DNA of 39,679 nucleotides from assembly GCF_005938675.2 (NCBI RefSeq), contig NZ_VCCH02000077.1:1-39679 (forward strand), written 5' to 3'. This DNA is from Mycobacterium sp. KBS0706 (lineage in GTDB: Bacteria; Pseudomonadota; Alphaproteobacteria; DSM-16000; Inquilinaceae). Within the stretch, counting starts at the first letter, position 1. Each line of letters opens with the position of its first letter. The position numbers were made by a program, and so were the translations under genes. Below the pieces are notes generated by a model. The model did not search any database. It was not told where the DNA came from and worked only from the letters and a program-made list of their open reading frames with translations. Below are positions 25,082 through 34,288 of this stretch, in pieces.

Positions 25082-25963
25082 ATGTCTCTGTATGGCGTGT
25101 TTCCCTATCTCGTCTCGCCGGTGGACGAGGCCGGCGAGATCAAGCAGGCGGTGCTGGCCGACCTGGTCGAGCACCTCGTCGCCAGCGGCGTCCACGGGCT
25201 GACGCCGCTCGGCAGCACGGGCGAGTTCGCCTATCTGTCGCACCGGCAGCGGTTCGAGGTGGTGGAGACCGTGCTGGCCGCTTCCGGCGGCCGGGTCCCG
25301 GTGGTGGCCGGCGTCGCCGCGACCACCGTTCGCGACGCGGTGGCCCAGACGGAGGCGCTGGTCGATCTCGGCGTCGACGGCATCCTGGCCGTCCTCGAAG
25401 CCTATTTCCCGATCTCCGACGAGGGCGTCGAGCTCTATTTCCGCTCCATCGCGGCCGCGGCGAAGGGCCGGCCGGTGGTGCTCTACACCAACCCGCAGTT
25501 CCAGCGCTCCGACCTCAGCTTGCCGGTGATCGAACGGCTGAGCGCGGTGGACAACATCCGCTACATCAAGGACGCCTCGACGAATACGGGGCGGCTGCTG
25601 TCGATCCTCGAGCGCACGCGCGGCCGGATGGAGGTGTTCGCCGCCTCCGCCCATATCCCGGCCTGCGTCATGCTGATCGGCGGCGTCGGCTGGATGGCGG
25701 GCCCCGCCTGCATCGTGCCGAAGCAGAGCCTCGCGCTCTACGAGGCCGCCCGCGCCGGCGACTGGGGACTCGCGATGCAGCTGCAGCGCCCGCTGTGGCG
25801 GGTGAACGAGATCTTCGCCAGGCACTCGCTCGCTGCCTGCATCAAGGCGGCGCTCGACCTGCAGGGCTTCCCGGTCGGCGATCCGCTGCCGCCGCAGACC
25901 CCCCTGGGCGACGCCGCGCGGGCCGAGGTCGCGGACGTGCTGCGCAGCCTCGGCGCGCTCTGA
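25082..25963 (+). CDS. DapA/NanA-family class I aldolase-lyase
   Basis: 293-residue TIM-barrel enzyme of the dihydrodipicolinate synthase/N-acetylneuraminate lyase family. The Schiff-base Lys163 is in RYIKDAS, the catalytic Tyr135 in VVLYTNP, and the GSTGEF loop (about 44-49) binds the keto-acid carboxylate. Members make or cleave 2-keto acid adducts (pyruvate plus an aldehyde or imine). The genome should also carry a housekeeping DapA, so a catabolic role is likely here. It sits 21 bp after the binding-protein gene and before two nucleoside hydrolases, an unusual pairing that hints at stepwise breakdown of an imported compound. Confidence 0.88.
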   Translation: MSLYGVFPYLVSPVDEAGEIKQAVLADLVEHLVASGVHGLTPLGSTGEFAYLSHRQRFEVVETVLAASGGRVPVVAGVAATTVRDAVAQTEALVDLGVDGILAVLEAYFPISDEGVELYFRSIAAAAKGRPVVLYTNPQFQRSDLSLPVIERLSAVDNIRYIKDASTNTGRLLSILERTRGRMEVFAASAHIPACVMLIGGVGWMAGPACIVPKQSLALYEAARAGDWGLAMQLQRPLWRVNEIFARHSLAACIKAALDLQGFPVGDPLPPQTPLGDAARAEVADVLRSLGAL

Positions 25964-26001
25964 CGCCGCGCAAATCCCTTCCGAAACTGTCACGGACCAC
26001 C

Positions 26002-26961
26002 ATGACGGCGCTGCCGATCATCATCGACTGCGACCCGGGGATCGACGATGCCATCGCGATCCTGACGGCCTTCGTCTCGCCGGAGCTCGAGCTTCTCGGC
26101 ATCACGGCCGTCTGCGGCAACCAGCCCCTGGAGCGGACAGTCCGCAACACGCTGCAGCTGTGCGAGCTGGGCGGGCGGACCGACGTCCCGGTCTTCGCCG
26201 GCTGCTTCCGGCCCTTGCTGCGAGAGCCGATCCACGGCCAGTTCCACGGCGGCAGCGGGCTCGGCAACACGGTGCTGCCCGACCCGGTGAAGGCGGCGGA
26301 GGGGCGACACGCCGTCGATTTCCTGATCGAGAGCTGCCGGGCGGCCGCGGCGAGCGGCCGGAAGCTCACGCTCTGCACCCTCGGCCCGCTGACGAATGTC
26401 GCGGTGGCGCTGCGCATGGACCCCGCCATCGCCGCGGGGATCGAGCGCATCGTGATGATGGGCGGCGCCTATCGTGAGGCCGGCAACCGCACGATGGCGG
26501 CGGAGTTCAACATCCTGGCCGATCCGCATGCCGCCCATATCATGCTCTCGTCCGGCCTCCCGATCGTCGCCCTGCCGCTGGACGCGACGCATCAGGTCAT
26601 CCTCACGCCCGGGCACGCTGCGCAGCTCAGCGGCGCGGCCGGCCGGATCTCTGGGCCGCTCGGCGAGATGATGGCATTCTGGGACCGCAACGACGTCCGC
26701 CGCTACGGCGCGCGCGGCGGCCCGCTGCACGACCCGTTGGTGATCGCCTATCTGCTGGCGCCGGATCTGTTCGGCACCGAGACCGCGCGCGTCTTCGTCG
26801 AGCACGACAGCGAGCTCTGCCTGGGCCAGACCATTGCCGACTGGTACGGCAAGTCGGGCCAGCATCCCAATGCCGAGATCGTCACCCGCGTCGACGCGCA
26901 GGGGGTGTTCGACCTGTTCCATGAGCGGCTGTCGCGCTATGTGCCGGAGGCCCTGACGTGA
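26002..26961 (+). CDS. Nucleoside hydrolase (IUNH family), copy 1
   Basis: 319-residue hydrolase that cleaves N-ribosidic bonds of nucleosides to free base and ribose. The calcium-binding N-terminal motif IDCDPGIDDA (Asp9, Asp11, Asp15, Asp16), the MGGAY element, the ribose-binding AEFNILADPHAA and the C-terminal HDP with His243 (GPLHDPLVIAYLL) are intact. ATG 26002 is chosen over an earlier in-frame start that would overlap the lyase gene. Its stop overlaps the start of copy 2 by 4 bp. The base specificity is not readable. Confidence 0.93.
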   Translation: MTALPIIIDCDPGIDDAIAILTAFVSPELELLGITAVCGNQPLERTVRNTLQLCELGGRTDVPVFAGCFRPLLREPIHGQFHGGSGLGNTVLPDPVKAAEGRHAVDFLIESCRAAAASGRKLTLCTLGPLTNVAVALRMDPAIAAGIERIVMMGGAYREAGNRTMAAEFNILADPHAAHIMLSSGLPIVALPLDATHQVILTPGHAAQLSGAAGRISGPLGEMMAFWDRNDVRRYGARGGPLHDPLVIAYLLAPDLFGTETARVFVEHDSELCLGQTIADWYGKSGQHPNAEIVTRVDAQGVFDLFHERLSRYVPEALT

Positions 26962-27926
26962 GCCGCCATCGCATTATCATCGACACCGATCCGGGCGTCG
27001 ACGACGCCCTCGCCATCCTGCTGGCCCTGGCCTCGCCCGAGATCGAGCTGCTCGGCCTCTCGGTCGTCGCCGGCAACGTGCCGCTGGAGGCGACGCTGGC
27101 CAATGCCTGCAAGATCGTCTCCCTGTCCGGCCGGACCGATGTGCCGATCCATGCCGGCGCGCCGGGGCCGCTGGTGCGCGAGCAGGTCTACGGCAAATAC
27201 GCGCATATCGGCGCCTTCAGCGACGCGCTGGTGCCGGCGGCCACGATCCGGCCGCAGCCGGAGCATGCCGTCGATTTCCTGGTGCGCGTCGCACGCCGGG
27301 CGGCGGCCGACGGCGATCCGGTCACCATCTGCGCCGTCGGCCCGCTGACGAACCTCGCCTTGGCGCTGGTCCAGCATCCCGACGTCGCCCGCGGCATCCG
27401 CCGGATCGTGTCGATGGGCGGCGCCTTCACCGCGCTCGGCCACCGGACGCCCTGGGCCGAGTACAACATCTATGCCGATCCCCATGCCGCCGAGATCGTC
27501 TATTCCTCCGGCGTGCCGATCATCGCGATGCCGCTCGATGTGACCTTTCAGGCCCTGATCACGGAGGCGCATATCGCCGCCATCCGAGACACCGCGGGCG
27601 CGGTGGGGCAGGCGATCGCCGGCCTGCTGCGCACCTTCGATCGCAGCGACGTCGGCCGGTTCGGCCGGCCGGGCGGGCCCGTGCACGACGCCATGACTGT
27701 CGCCTGGTTGCTGCAGCCCGAGATCTTCACGGGCCGGCCGGCGGCGATCGGCGTGGCGGTGTCCGGCAAGACCGCCGGCCACACCTGGGGCGACTTCCAC
27801 GGGCGGAGCGGCGCCACCGCCAATGCCCTGGTGATGGGCGGCGTCGACGAGGCCCGCTTCCTCGAGCTGCTCGTGAACCGGCTCGGCGTCTACGGCAGGG
27901 CCGGGCGGAACAAGGAGGTCCGATGA
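26958..27926 (+). CDS. Nucleoside hydrolase (IUNH family), copy 2
   Basis: 322-residue paralogue of the preceding gene. IDTDPGVDDA (Asp9, Asp11, Asp15, Asp16), MGGAF, AEYNIYADPHAA and His243 in GPVHDAMTVAWLL are intact. GTG start overlaps the previous stop (GTGA), and its stop overlaps the permease start. The two copies share domain order and position of key residues but differ through most of the sequence, so they are old duplicates or independent recruits that probably act on different nucleosides or as a heteromer. No signal peptide, so cytoplasmic. Confidence 0.93.
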   Translation: MSRHRIIIDTDPGVDDALAILLALASPEIELLGLSVVAGNVPLEATLANACKIVSLSGRTDVPIHAGAPGPLVREQVYGKYAHIGAFSDALVPAATIRPQPEHAVDFLVRVARRAAADGDPVTICAVGPLTNLALALVQHPDVARGIRRIVSMGGAFTALGHRTPWAEYNIYADPHAAEIVYSSGVPIIAMPLDVTFQALITEAHIAAIRDTAGAVGQAIAGLLRTFDRSDVGRFGRPGGPVHDAMTVAWLLQPEIFTGRPAAIGVAVSGKTAGHTWGDFHGRSGATANALVMGGVDEARFLELLVNRLGVYGRAGRNKEVR

Positions 27927-28900
27927 CCGCCTATCTTCTCAACCGCACGCTGCAGACGATCCTGACACTGTTCGTCATGTCGGTCCTGGTCTTCGTCGGC
28001 GTCTACCGGATTGGCAACCCGGTCGATCTGCTGCTCGGCACCAGCGCGACCCCGGCGGAGCGGCTGGAGGTGATCCGGTCCTTCGGCCTCGACCGGCCGG
28101 TGTTGGAGCAGTACTGGACCTTCCTCACCCATGCTCTGTCCGGCGATCTCGGCAACTCTTTCGTGTTCAACCAGCCGGCGCTGACGCTGATCCTGCAGCG
28201 GATGCCGGCGACGCTGGAGCTGGCCTTCGTCGCCCTGGTCATCGCCCTCATCATCGGCATCCCGCTCGGGGTCTATGCCGGGCTGCGGCCCGCCGGCGTC
28301 GCCTCGAAGTCGATCATGAGTTTCTCGATCCTCGGCTTCAGCCTGCCGACCTTCTGGATCGGGCTGGTGATGATCATGCTGTTCAGCGTCAAGCTGGGCT
28401 GGCTGCCGGCGTCTGGCCGGGGCGAGACGGTTAACCTTCTCGGCGTCCCGGTCAGCTTTCTCACCCTCGACGGGCTGTCGCATCTGGTCCTGCCCGCCTT
28501 CAACCTCGCCTTGTTCAAGATCTCGCTGATCATCCGGCTGACGCGCGCCGGCGTCATGGAGTGCCTGCAGCTGGACTTCATCCGCTTCGCCAGGGCCAAG
28601 GGGCTGTCGGAAAGCCGGATCGTGCTGGTGCACGCGCTGAAGAACACGCTGATCCCGCTGATCACCGTCATCGGGCTCGAGCTCGGCTCGCTGATCGCCT
28701 TCGCCGTCGTCACCGAGACCATCTTCGCCTGGCCGGGCATGGGCAAGCTGATCATCGACGCGATCGGCGTCCTCGACCGCCCCGTCATCCTGGCCTATCT
28801 GATGATCACCGTCGTCATGTTCAGCCTGATCAACCTCGCGGTCGACATCCTCTATTCGATCGTCGATCCGCGGGTCCGCCTGGACGGGGGCGAGCGATGA
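27923..28900 (+). CDS. Peptide-type ABC transporter permease (DppB-like)
   Basis: Inner-membrane permease of 325 residues: N-terminal membrane segment (LNRTLQTILTLFVMSVLVFV), RSFGLDRPVLEQYW periplasmic stretch, SGDLGNSF motif, and EAA loop LDFIRFARAKGLSESRIVLV at about 214-233. ATGA overlaps link it to the nucleoside hydrolase before it and to the DppC-like gene after it. Confidence 0.93.
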   Translation: MTAYLLNRTLQTILTLFVMSVLVFVGVYRIGNPVDLLLGTSATPAERLEVIRSFGLDRPVLEQYWTFLTHALSGDLGNSFVFNQPALTLILQRMPATLELAFVALVIALIIGIPLGVYAGLRPAGVASKSIMSFSILGFSLPTFWIGLVMIMLFSVKLGWLPASGRGETVNLLGVPVSFLTLDGLSHLVLPAFNLALFKISLIIRLTRAGVMECLQLDFIRFARAKGLSESRIVLVHALKNTLIPLITVIGLELGSLIAFAVVTETIFAWPGMGKLIIDAIGVLDRPVILAYLMITVVMFSLINLAVDILYSIVDPRVRLDGGER

Positions 28901-29808
28901 GCGGCGCCTCGGTGCACACGCGCGATGCCGCGGCCGGCCGCTCGCCGTTCCGGGCGACGCTGCGGGCGCTGCTGCGCGACCGGCTGGCGCTGGCGGGCAT
29001 CGTCATCGTTGCCCTGCTGGTGCTGGCGGCGGCGTTCGCGCCGCTGATCGCGCCGCAGGACCCGTATGACCTGACCCAGCTCGACATCATGGACAACCGG
29101 CTGCCGCCGGGCTCCGAGAGCGCCGCGGGCTTCACCTATCTGATCGGGACGGACGACCAGGGCCGCGACCTGTTCAGCGCCATCCTGTACGGCCTGCGCA
29201 CCAGCATCATCGTCGGCGTCTCCAGCGCCGCGATCGCCCTGGCGATCGGCGCCTCGCTCGGCCTGCTCAGCGGCTATGTCGGCGGCCGGACGGACGCCTT
29301 CCTGATGCGGGTCGTCGACATCCAGCTGAGCTTCCCGGCGATCCTGATCGCGCTGATCTTCCTCGCGATCCTGGGCCAGGGGGTCGACAAGATCGTCCTG
29401 GCGCTGGTCGTCACCCAATGGGCCTATTACGCCCGCACCATCCGCGGCTCGGCGCTGGTCGAGCGGCGGCGAAGCTATGTCGATGCGGCGCGCAGCATGG
29501 CGCTGCCGGACCGCAGCATCGTCTTCCGGCACATCCTGCCGAACTGCCTGCCGCCGCTGATCGTGGTGGCCACCATGCGCGTGGCCTATGCGATCATGCT
29601 GGAGGCGACGCTGTCCTTCCTGGGCATCGGGCTGCCGGTCACCGAGCCTTCGCTGGGCCTGCTGATCGCCAACGGCTTCGAATACCTGCTGTCGGGCGAT
29701 ACCTGGATCAGCTTCTTCCCTGGCCTGGCGCTACTGCTGCTGATCATCGGCATCAACCTGATCGGCGACGCGCTGCGCGACATCCTCAACCCCAGGCGGG
29801 AGAGCTGA
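28897..29808 (+). CDS. Peptide-type ABC transporter permease (DppC-like)
   Basis: Inner-membrane permease of 303 residues. N-terminal cytoplasmic tail, first membrane segment at about 34-52 (GIVIVALLVLAAAFAPLIAP), family motif LIGTDDQGRDLFSAILYG at about 83-100, and EAA-like loop (AARSMALPDRSIVFRHILPN) near 200-220. ATG 28897 overlaps the previous stop; a longer in-frame reading lies inside the upstream permease and was rejected. Confidence 0.93.
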   Translation: MSGASVHTRDAAAGRSPFRATLRALLRDRLALAGIVIVALLVLAAAFAPLIAPQDPYDLTQLDIMDNRLPPGSESAAGFTYLIGTDDQGRDLFSAILYGLRTSIIVGVSSAAIALAIGASLGLLSGYVGGRTDAFLMRVVDIQLSFPAILIALIFLAILGQGVDKIVLALVVTQWAYYARTIRGSALVERRRSYVDAARSMALPDRSIVFRHILPNCLPPLIVVATMRVAYAIMLEATLSFLGIGLPVTEPSLGLLIANGFEYLLSGDTWISFFPGLALLLLIIGINLIGDALRDILNPRRES

Positions 29809-29811
29809 GCC

Positions 29812-31617
29812 GTGACCACCCCGGTGCTCTCCCTCTCGAATCTCAGCACCTCCTTCCGGGTCGGCGGCCGGTGGCTGGACGTCGTGCGCGACGTCTCCTT
29901 CGACATCGGATCCAGGGAAACCGTGGCCGTGGTGGGGGAATCCGGCTCGGGCAAGAGCGTCACCGCCCTGTCGATCATGCGGCTGCTGTCGGAACGGAAT
30001 GCGCGCGTCACCGGCAGCATCGGCTTCGACGGCCGGAACCTGCTCGGTCTCGCGCCGCAGGAGATGCAGCGGATCCGCGGCAACTGCATCGGCATGATCT
30101 TCCAGGAGCCGATGACCAGCCTGAACCCGGTCCTCAGAATCGGCCGGCAGCTCACCGAGGTGCTGGAGCGCCATCGCGGCATGACCCGTGCGGCGGCGGA
30201 GGCCGAAGCGGTGCGGCTGCTGGAGAAGGTCCGCATCCCGGCGGCCAGGTCCCGCCTGCGGGAGTATCCCCAGAGCTTCTCGGGGGGCATGCGCCAGCGC
30301 GTGGTCATCGCCATCGCGCTCGCCTGCAGCCCCCAGTTGCTGATCGCCGATGAGCCGACGACCGCGCTCGACGTCACCATCCAGGCGCAGATCCTGGAGC
30401 TGATCAAGACGCTGCAGGACGAGGAGGGCATGTCCGTCCTGTTCATCACCCGTGACATGGGCGTGGTGGCCGAGGTCTCCGACCGCACCGTCGTCATGTA
30501 TCGCGGCGAGGCGGTCGAGGCCGGGTCGACCGCTGACCTGTTCCACCAGGCCAAGCATCCCTACACCCGCGCCCTGCTGTCGGCCGTGCCGATGCTGGGC
30601 GCCATGGCCGGGACCGATCTGCCCAGGCGCTTCCCGATCGTGGACATGGCGACGGGGGAGGCCGCGCCGGCCGGGGAATCCGCCGACACGGTCGAACGCG
30701 GCAAGCCGCCGATCCTGGAGGTGAAGAACCTCGTCACCCGCTTCGACCTGAAGTCGGGCCTGTTCGGCCGTGTCTCGGGCCGGGTGCATGCGGTCGAGGA
30801 CATCTCCTTCGACCTGCGCGAAGGCGAGACGCTGTCGCTGGTGGGGGAGTCCGGCTGCGGCAAGTCGACCACCGGCCGCTCGATCCTGCGGCTGACCGAG
30901 GCCAGGAGCGGCTCCGTCACGGTCGGCGGCCAGGATGTGCGGCTGGCCGGTAAGGCGGCGCTGACCGGCCTGCGCAAGCAGATGCAGATGATCTTCCAGG
31001 ATCCGTTCGAGAGCCTGAACCCCCGCATGCGCATCGGCGCGGCGATCGCGGAGCCGATCGTGACGCACGGGCTTGCGTCGCCGCAGGAGGCCGGACGGCG
31101 TGTGGCGGACCTGCTCGACCGCGTCGGGCTGTCGCCGGCGATGGCCGACCGCTTCCCGCATGAATTCTCAGGCGGCCAGCGCCAGCGCGTCTGCATCGCC
31201 CGGGCGCTGGCGCTGGAGCCTCGGATCATCGTCGCCGACGAATCCGTCTCGGCGCTCGACGTGTCGGTCAAGGCGCAGGTCATCAACCTGATGCTGGACC
31301 TGCAGGAACGGTTCGGGCTGGCCTATCTCTTCATCTCGCACGACATGGCCGTGGTCGAGCGCATCAGCCATCGCGTCGCGGTGATGTATCTGGGCGAGAT
31401 CGTCGAGATCGGGCCGCGCGCCGCGGTGTTCGAGAACCCGCAGCACCCGTACACGAAGCGGCTGATGGCCGCGGTCCCGGTTCCTGTGCCATCGCGGCGG
31501 AAGATCCGGAGGGTATCCGACGAGGAGATCCGGAGCCCGGTGCGGGCACGCGACTTCGTCCCGCCCCGGCGGGAGTACCGCGAGGTCTCGCCCGGGCACT
31601 TCGTGCAGGACATGTGA
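29812..31617 (+). CDS. Fused double ATPase of a peptide-type ABC importer (DppD-DppF fusion)
   Basis: 601-residue protein joining both ATPase domains of the importer. Domain 1 has Walker A GESGSGKS at 42-49, Q-loop MIFQEPMTSLNP, signature FSGGMRQR and Walker B LLIADEPTTALD, but the switch His is Arg214 (FITRDMGVV in place of the usual FITHDMGVV). Domain 2 has Walker A GESGCGKST at 345-353, signature FSGGQRQR, Walker B IIVADESVSALD and an intact FISHD. Each domain ends with the Opp-type HPYTR/HPYTK element. GTG start three bases after the permease stop. Fusions of this kind are well known in alphaproteobacteria; the Arg in domain 1 is the oddity. Confidence 0.92.
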   Translation: MTTPVLSLSNLSTSFRVGGRWLDVVRDVSFDIGSRETVAVVGESGSGKSVTALSIMRLLSERNARVTGSIGFDGRNLLGLAPQEMQRIRGNCIGMIFQEPMTSLNPVLRIGRQLTEVLERHRGMTRAAAEAEAVRLLEKVRIPAARSRLREYPQSFSGGMRQRVVIAIALACSPQLLIADEPTTALDVTIQAQILELIKTLQDEEGMSVLFITRDMGVVAEVSDRTVVMYRGEAVEAGSTADLFHQAKHPYTRALLSAVPMLGAMAGTDLPRRFPIVDMATGEAAPAGESADTVERGKPPILEVKNLVTRFDLKSGLFGRVSGRVHAVEDISFDLREGETLSLVGESGCGKSTTGRSILRLTEARSGSVTVGGQDVRLAGKAALTGLRKQMQMIFQDPFESLNPRMRIGAAIAEPIVTHGLASPQEAGRRVADLLDRVGLSPAMADRFPHEFSGGQRQRVCIARALALEPRIIVADESVSALDVSVKAQVINLMLDLQERFGLAYLFISHDMAVVERISHRVAVMYLGEIVEIGPRAAVFENPQHPYTKRLMAAVPVPVPSRRKIRRVSDEEIRSPVRARDFVPPRREYREVSPGHFVQDM

Positions 31618-31618
31618 G

Positions 31619-31643
31619 CAGGCCGGTTTGGCTTGCCGGCCTG
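31619..31643. terminator. Hairpin between convergent genes
   Basis: CAGGCCGG and CCGGCCTG form a perfect 8-bp stem around TTTGGCTTG, directly after the ATPase stop and about 65 bp from the stop of the convergent DUF1185 gene. It has no T-run but is well placed as a transcription end for both genes. Confidence 0.55.
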
Positions 31644-31707
31644 ATGCAGTTCGCGCCAACCAATTGGTCCTGCACCGGACATGGACCCGTTGAAATCCGT
31701 GGGGGGA

Positions 31708-32301
31708 TCATAGACCGGCTTCTCCGGCCAGCCCCATCTCCTTCATGTCCTGGAACCGGTCGGCGATGCGCGGGTGCAGTCGCCCGCCATCGGCGGCGCC
31801 GATGGCGACCAGCACCTCGTCGGCGCCGGGCGCGTCGGTGACCGTCAGGTCGGCGGTGAGGAAATGCGACCGCGCTCCGGTCACGCTCTTGTGCGTCATC
31901 GGCAGGGTCACGGTGACGCCGGCCGGGCCGCGGATGTTGCTGAAGTTCAGATAGGTGGTGCCGCCCACGGCATCGCGGAAGACGTTGCCGAAGCGCAGCG
32001 TGTGGATCAGGGCCGAGGCGTGCTCGACCTCGCCGTTCAGGCCCACCACCGCGGCCTTGCCATAGGCCTCGATCCGGTCGGCCGGGATCAGCGCCAGCAG
32101 CCGGGCCACCAGGATCTCGGCCAGGGGCGGGGCCAGGGCCAGCACCTCGGGCCGCAGGTCCTCGACGAAGCCGCGCCCGGCCCAGGGGTTGCGCAGCACC
32201 GCCGCGACCACGGCCATGGTCACGGGCTTGTCCCCGGCCTTGCCGCCCTCGATGAAGGTCTGCTCGGTGTGGGCGGCGATCTTGCGGATCTCGGGCGTCA
32301 T
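31708..32301 (-). CDS. Amino acid synthesis family protein (AA_synth, DUF1185)
   Basis: 197-residue protein matching the AA_synth/DUF1185 family by its IRKIAAHTEQTFIEGGK start, NPWAGRGFVEDLRPEV (about 38-53), GEVEHASALIH, RFGNVF and the GAxEVLVAIGAADGGRLHPR-like C-terminus. Family members have no settled biochemical role; they often lie in catabolic clusters with flavin monooxygenases and dehydrogenases. ATG 32301 is chosen because homology begins there; the open frame runs further upstream through the palindromic operator. Divergent from the PucR-like regulator. Confidence 0.85.
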   Translation of the reverse strand: MTPEIRKIAAHTEQTFIEGGKAGDKPVTMAVVAAVLRNPWAGRGFVEDLRPEVLALAPPLAEILVARLLALIPADRIEAYGKAAVVGLNGEVEHASALIHTLRFGNVFRDAVGGTTYLNFSNIRGPAGVTVTLPMTHKSVTGARSHFLTADLTVTDAPGADEVLVAIGAADGGRLHPRIADRFQDMKEMGLAGEAGL

Positions 32302-32364
32302 GGCGGGTCCCTGCGGTCGGTTGGGCCAGATGGCGGGGCGACGGTAGGAAGGGGCGGGGCCTCG

Positions 32365-32391
32365 CGTCTTCCTCCGGTTCGGAGGAAGACG
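32365..32391. promoter_or_regulatory. Perfect 12-bp palindrome, operator candidate (copy 1)
   Basis: CGTCTTCCTCCG and CGGAGGAAGACG are perfect complements around GTT. The core TTCCTCC-N5-GGAGGAA is at 32369-32387. It lies in the 163-bp gap between the divergent DUF1185 and PucR-type genes, 78 bp from the regulator start, and recurs in altered form at 34326-34344 and 39189-39207. Confidence 0.75.
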
Positions 32392-32464
32392 GCACTGAAT
32401 TCCCCTTGGACCGGAGGTAGAGTGAAGGGCGATCCCGCGCGTAAATCCGATATCGACCCCGGAT

Positions 32465-34279
32465 ATGAGCCATTTGCCCTTGGACCATCGTTCGCTGCTG
32501 CGCGCGCTGCGGGACGCCGCCAGCCTGATCAATTCGAGCGGCGACCTGGACACGATGCTGCATCACCTGGTCTATGCCGCCTGCCACCACGGCACCTGGG
32601 CGATGGGCGCGGTGATGGCCATCGACCGGGACAACGGCTACGCCCATGTGCTGGCGCGGCACGACCCGAACCTGATCCCGAACCGGCTGGAGAACCGCTG
32701 GGCCCTCGCCACCAGCCCGGCCCTGGTGGCGCTGACCCGCAACGAGCCGGTGGTGATCGCCGACGCCTTCGCCTCCGAGGAGTTCCCCGGCTACCGGCAA
32801 GAGGCGCATCAGCGCGGCTACCGCACCGTGGTGGTGCTGCCGATGGGCTGCCGCGACGATGCCGGCCGGCCGATGGTGCTGACCGCGCAGTCGCGCAGCG
32901 TGGTCGCGGTGACCGAGGAGGACCTCGCCTTCCTCGGCACCATCGTGCATCTCGGCGCCATCGCCGTCGACAAGGCGCACCGGCTGCGGGCGGAGCGCCA
33001 GGCCGCCGAGCGGCTGCAGAGCGTGCTGGCGGTCAACGCCTCGCTGATGGAGCAGGTGCTGGCCGATGGCGACGTCGCCTCCGCCGCGGCGATGATCGGC
33101 GAGGTCTTCCCCGACCCGATCGCGGTGGTCGACCTGACCGCCAACCTGGTCGTCGCCGGCCGGTCGCCGCGGCCCGAGGTGCTGGACGATGCGGCCTGGC
33201 AGGCCGCCGCCCGGACCACGCTCAGCCGGGCGTTGGTGAAGGCGGCGCGGACGGCGGTCGACCTGCCGCGTGATGAGCCCTGGGATTTGCTGCTGGAGCA
33301 TGGCGCCGGGCGGTTCAAGGTCGCCGCGCGGATCGAGCCGCTGGTGATCGACCGCGAGGCAGTCGGCGCCCTGATGGTGTTCCCACAGTCGTCCGATGTC
33401 GGCGACCTCGACCACCTCCTGCTCGACAGCGCCAAATTCGCCCTCAGCGTCCAGCTGATGCGCGGCTTCATCCGCTTCCGGACCGAGGCGCAGACCCTGA
33501 CCGACCTGGTCTCGGAGATCGTCGAGCAGCGCTGGCGCGACCCGGCCGATGTCGCGGCGCGGGCGCTGCGCCTGGGCTTCGATCTGGCGATGCCGGCACG
33601 GCTGGTCGCGATCGGGTTGCCGGGCCCTCGCCGGCCTGGCGTCGCCGCCGGGATCGAGCTGCTGCGGTCGGTCGCCCGGATCGCGCAGGAGCAGAACGCC
33701 CGCGCTGCGACCGTGGCGCTGGACGATCTCGTCCTCTGCCGCCTGCCGGCCGATGGCGACGGCGAGGAGCCGGCGCGGCGGTTGATGCGCCGTATCCTCG
33801 AGGAGGCGAAGCTGGTGCTGGACGACACGCCGATCCTGGTCGCCAGCAAGCTCTGCCCCGGCCTGGCCGATCATCCGGCTGCCTGGGCGCAGTGCCGGCG
33901 CATGATCGACCTGGCGCGGCGCTTCAAGCGGCGCGGCGTGCTGACGGCGCAGGATTTCGGGCCGTTCCCCGTGCTGCTGTCGGCCGCCGACACGGAGGAG
34001 GTGCAGGGCTTCGTCGACGGCGCCATCGGCGCCGTGGCCCGGCACGACCGCAAGCACGGCACCGCCTATGTCGAGACGCTGTCGCGCTATCTCGACCAGG
34101 GCTGCCGCACCCAGGCCTGCGCCGACGCGATGGGGCTGCATGTGACCACGCTGCGCTACCGCCTGGCGCGGATCCAGGAGCTGTTCGGCATCGAGCTGGA
34201 CACGCCGGAGCGGCGCTTCTCGCTGGAGCTCGCCATCCGCCTGCACGCCATGGTGCGGGACCGCGCCGCCCGGGACTGA
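32465..34279 (+). CDS. GAF-domain PucR-type helix-turn-helix regulator
   Basis: 604-residue regulator. A GAF-like sensor domain spans about 10-185 (TWAMGAVMAIDRDNGYAHVL, VVLPMG). A middle region at about 190-500 resembles the CdaR/PucR-type GGDEF-like part. The C-terminus is a PucR helix-turn-helix at about 540-600 (YLDQGCRTQACADAMGLHVT then TLRYRLARIQELFGIEL). It probably senses the substrate of the adjacent flavin-oxidation operon. The palindrome upstream sits in its own promoter region and related palindromes precede the next two transcription units, so it is the likely controller of all three. The ribosome binding site is weak. Confidence 0.87.
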   Translation: MSHLPLDHRSLLRALRDAASLINSSGDLDTMLHHLVYAACHHGTWAMGAVMAIDRDNGYAHVLARHDPNLIPNRLENRWALATSPALVALTRNEPVVIADAFASEEFPGYRQEAHQRGYRTVVVLPMGCRDDAGRPMVLTAQSRSVVAVTEEDLAFLGTIVHLGAIAVDKAHRLRAERQAAERLQSVLAVNASLMEQVLADGDVASAAAMIGEVFPDPIAVVDLTANLVVAGRSPRPEVLDDAAWQAAARTTLSRALVKAARTAVDLPRDEPWDLLLEHGAGRFKVAARIEPLVIDREAVGALMVFPQSSDVGDLDHLLLDSAKFALSVQLMRGFIRFRTEAQTLTDLVSEIVEQRWRDPADVAARALRLGFDLAMPARLVAIGLPGPRRPGVAAGIELLRSVARIAQEQNARAATVALDDLVLCRLPADGDGEEPARRLMRRILEEAKLVLDDTPILVASKLCPGLADHPAAWAQCRRMIDLARRFKRRGVLTAQDFGPFPVLLSAADTEEVQGFVDGAIGAVARHDRKHGTAYVETLSRYLDQGCRTQACADAMGLHVTTLRYRLARIQELFGIELDTPERRFSLELAIRLHAMVRDRAARD

Positions 34280-34288
34280 GCCGGTCGC

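Noticed and set aside
31364..34246. 960-codon open frame on the minus strand
   Set aside because: Antisense to the PucR-type gene and in the wrong frame over the DUF1185 gene; composition typical of a shadow frame.
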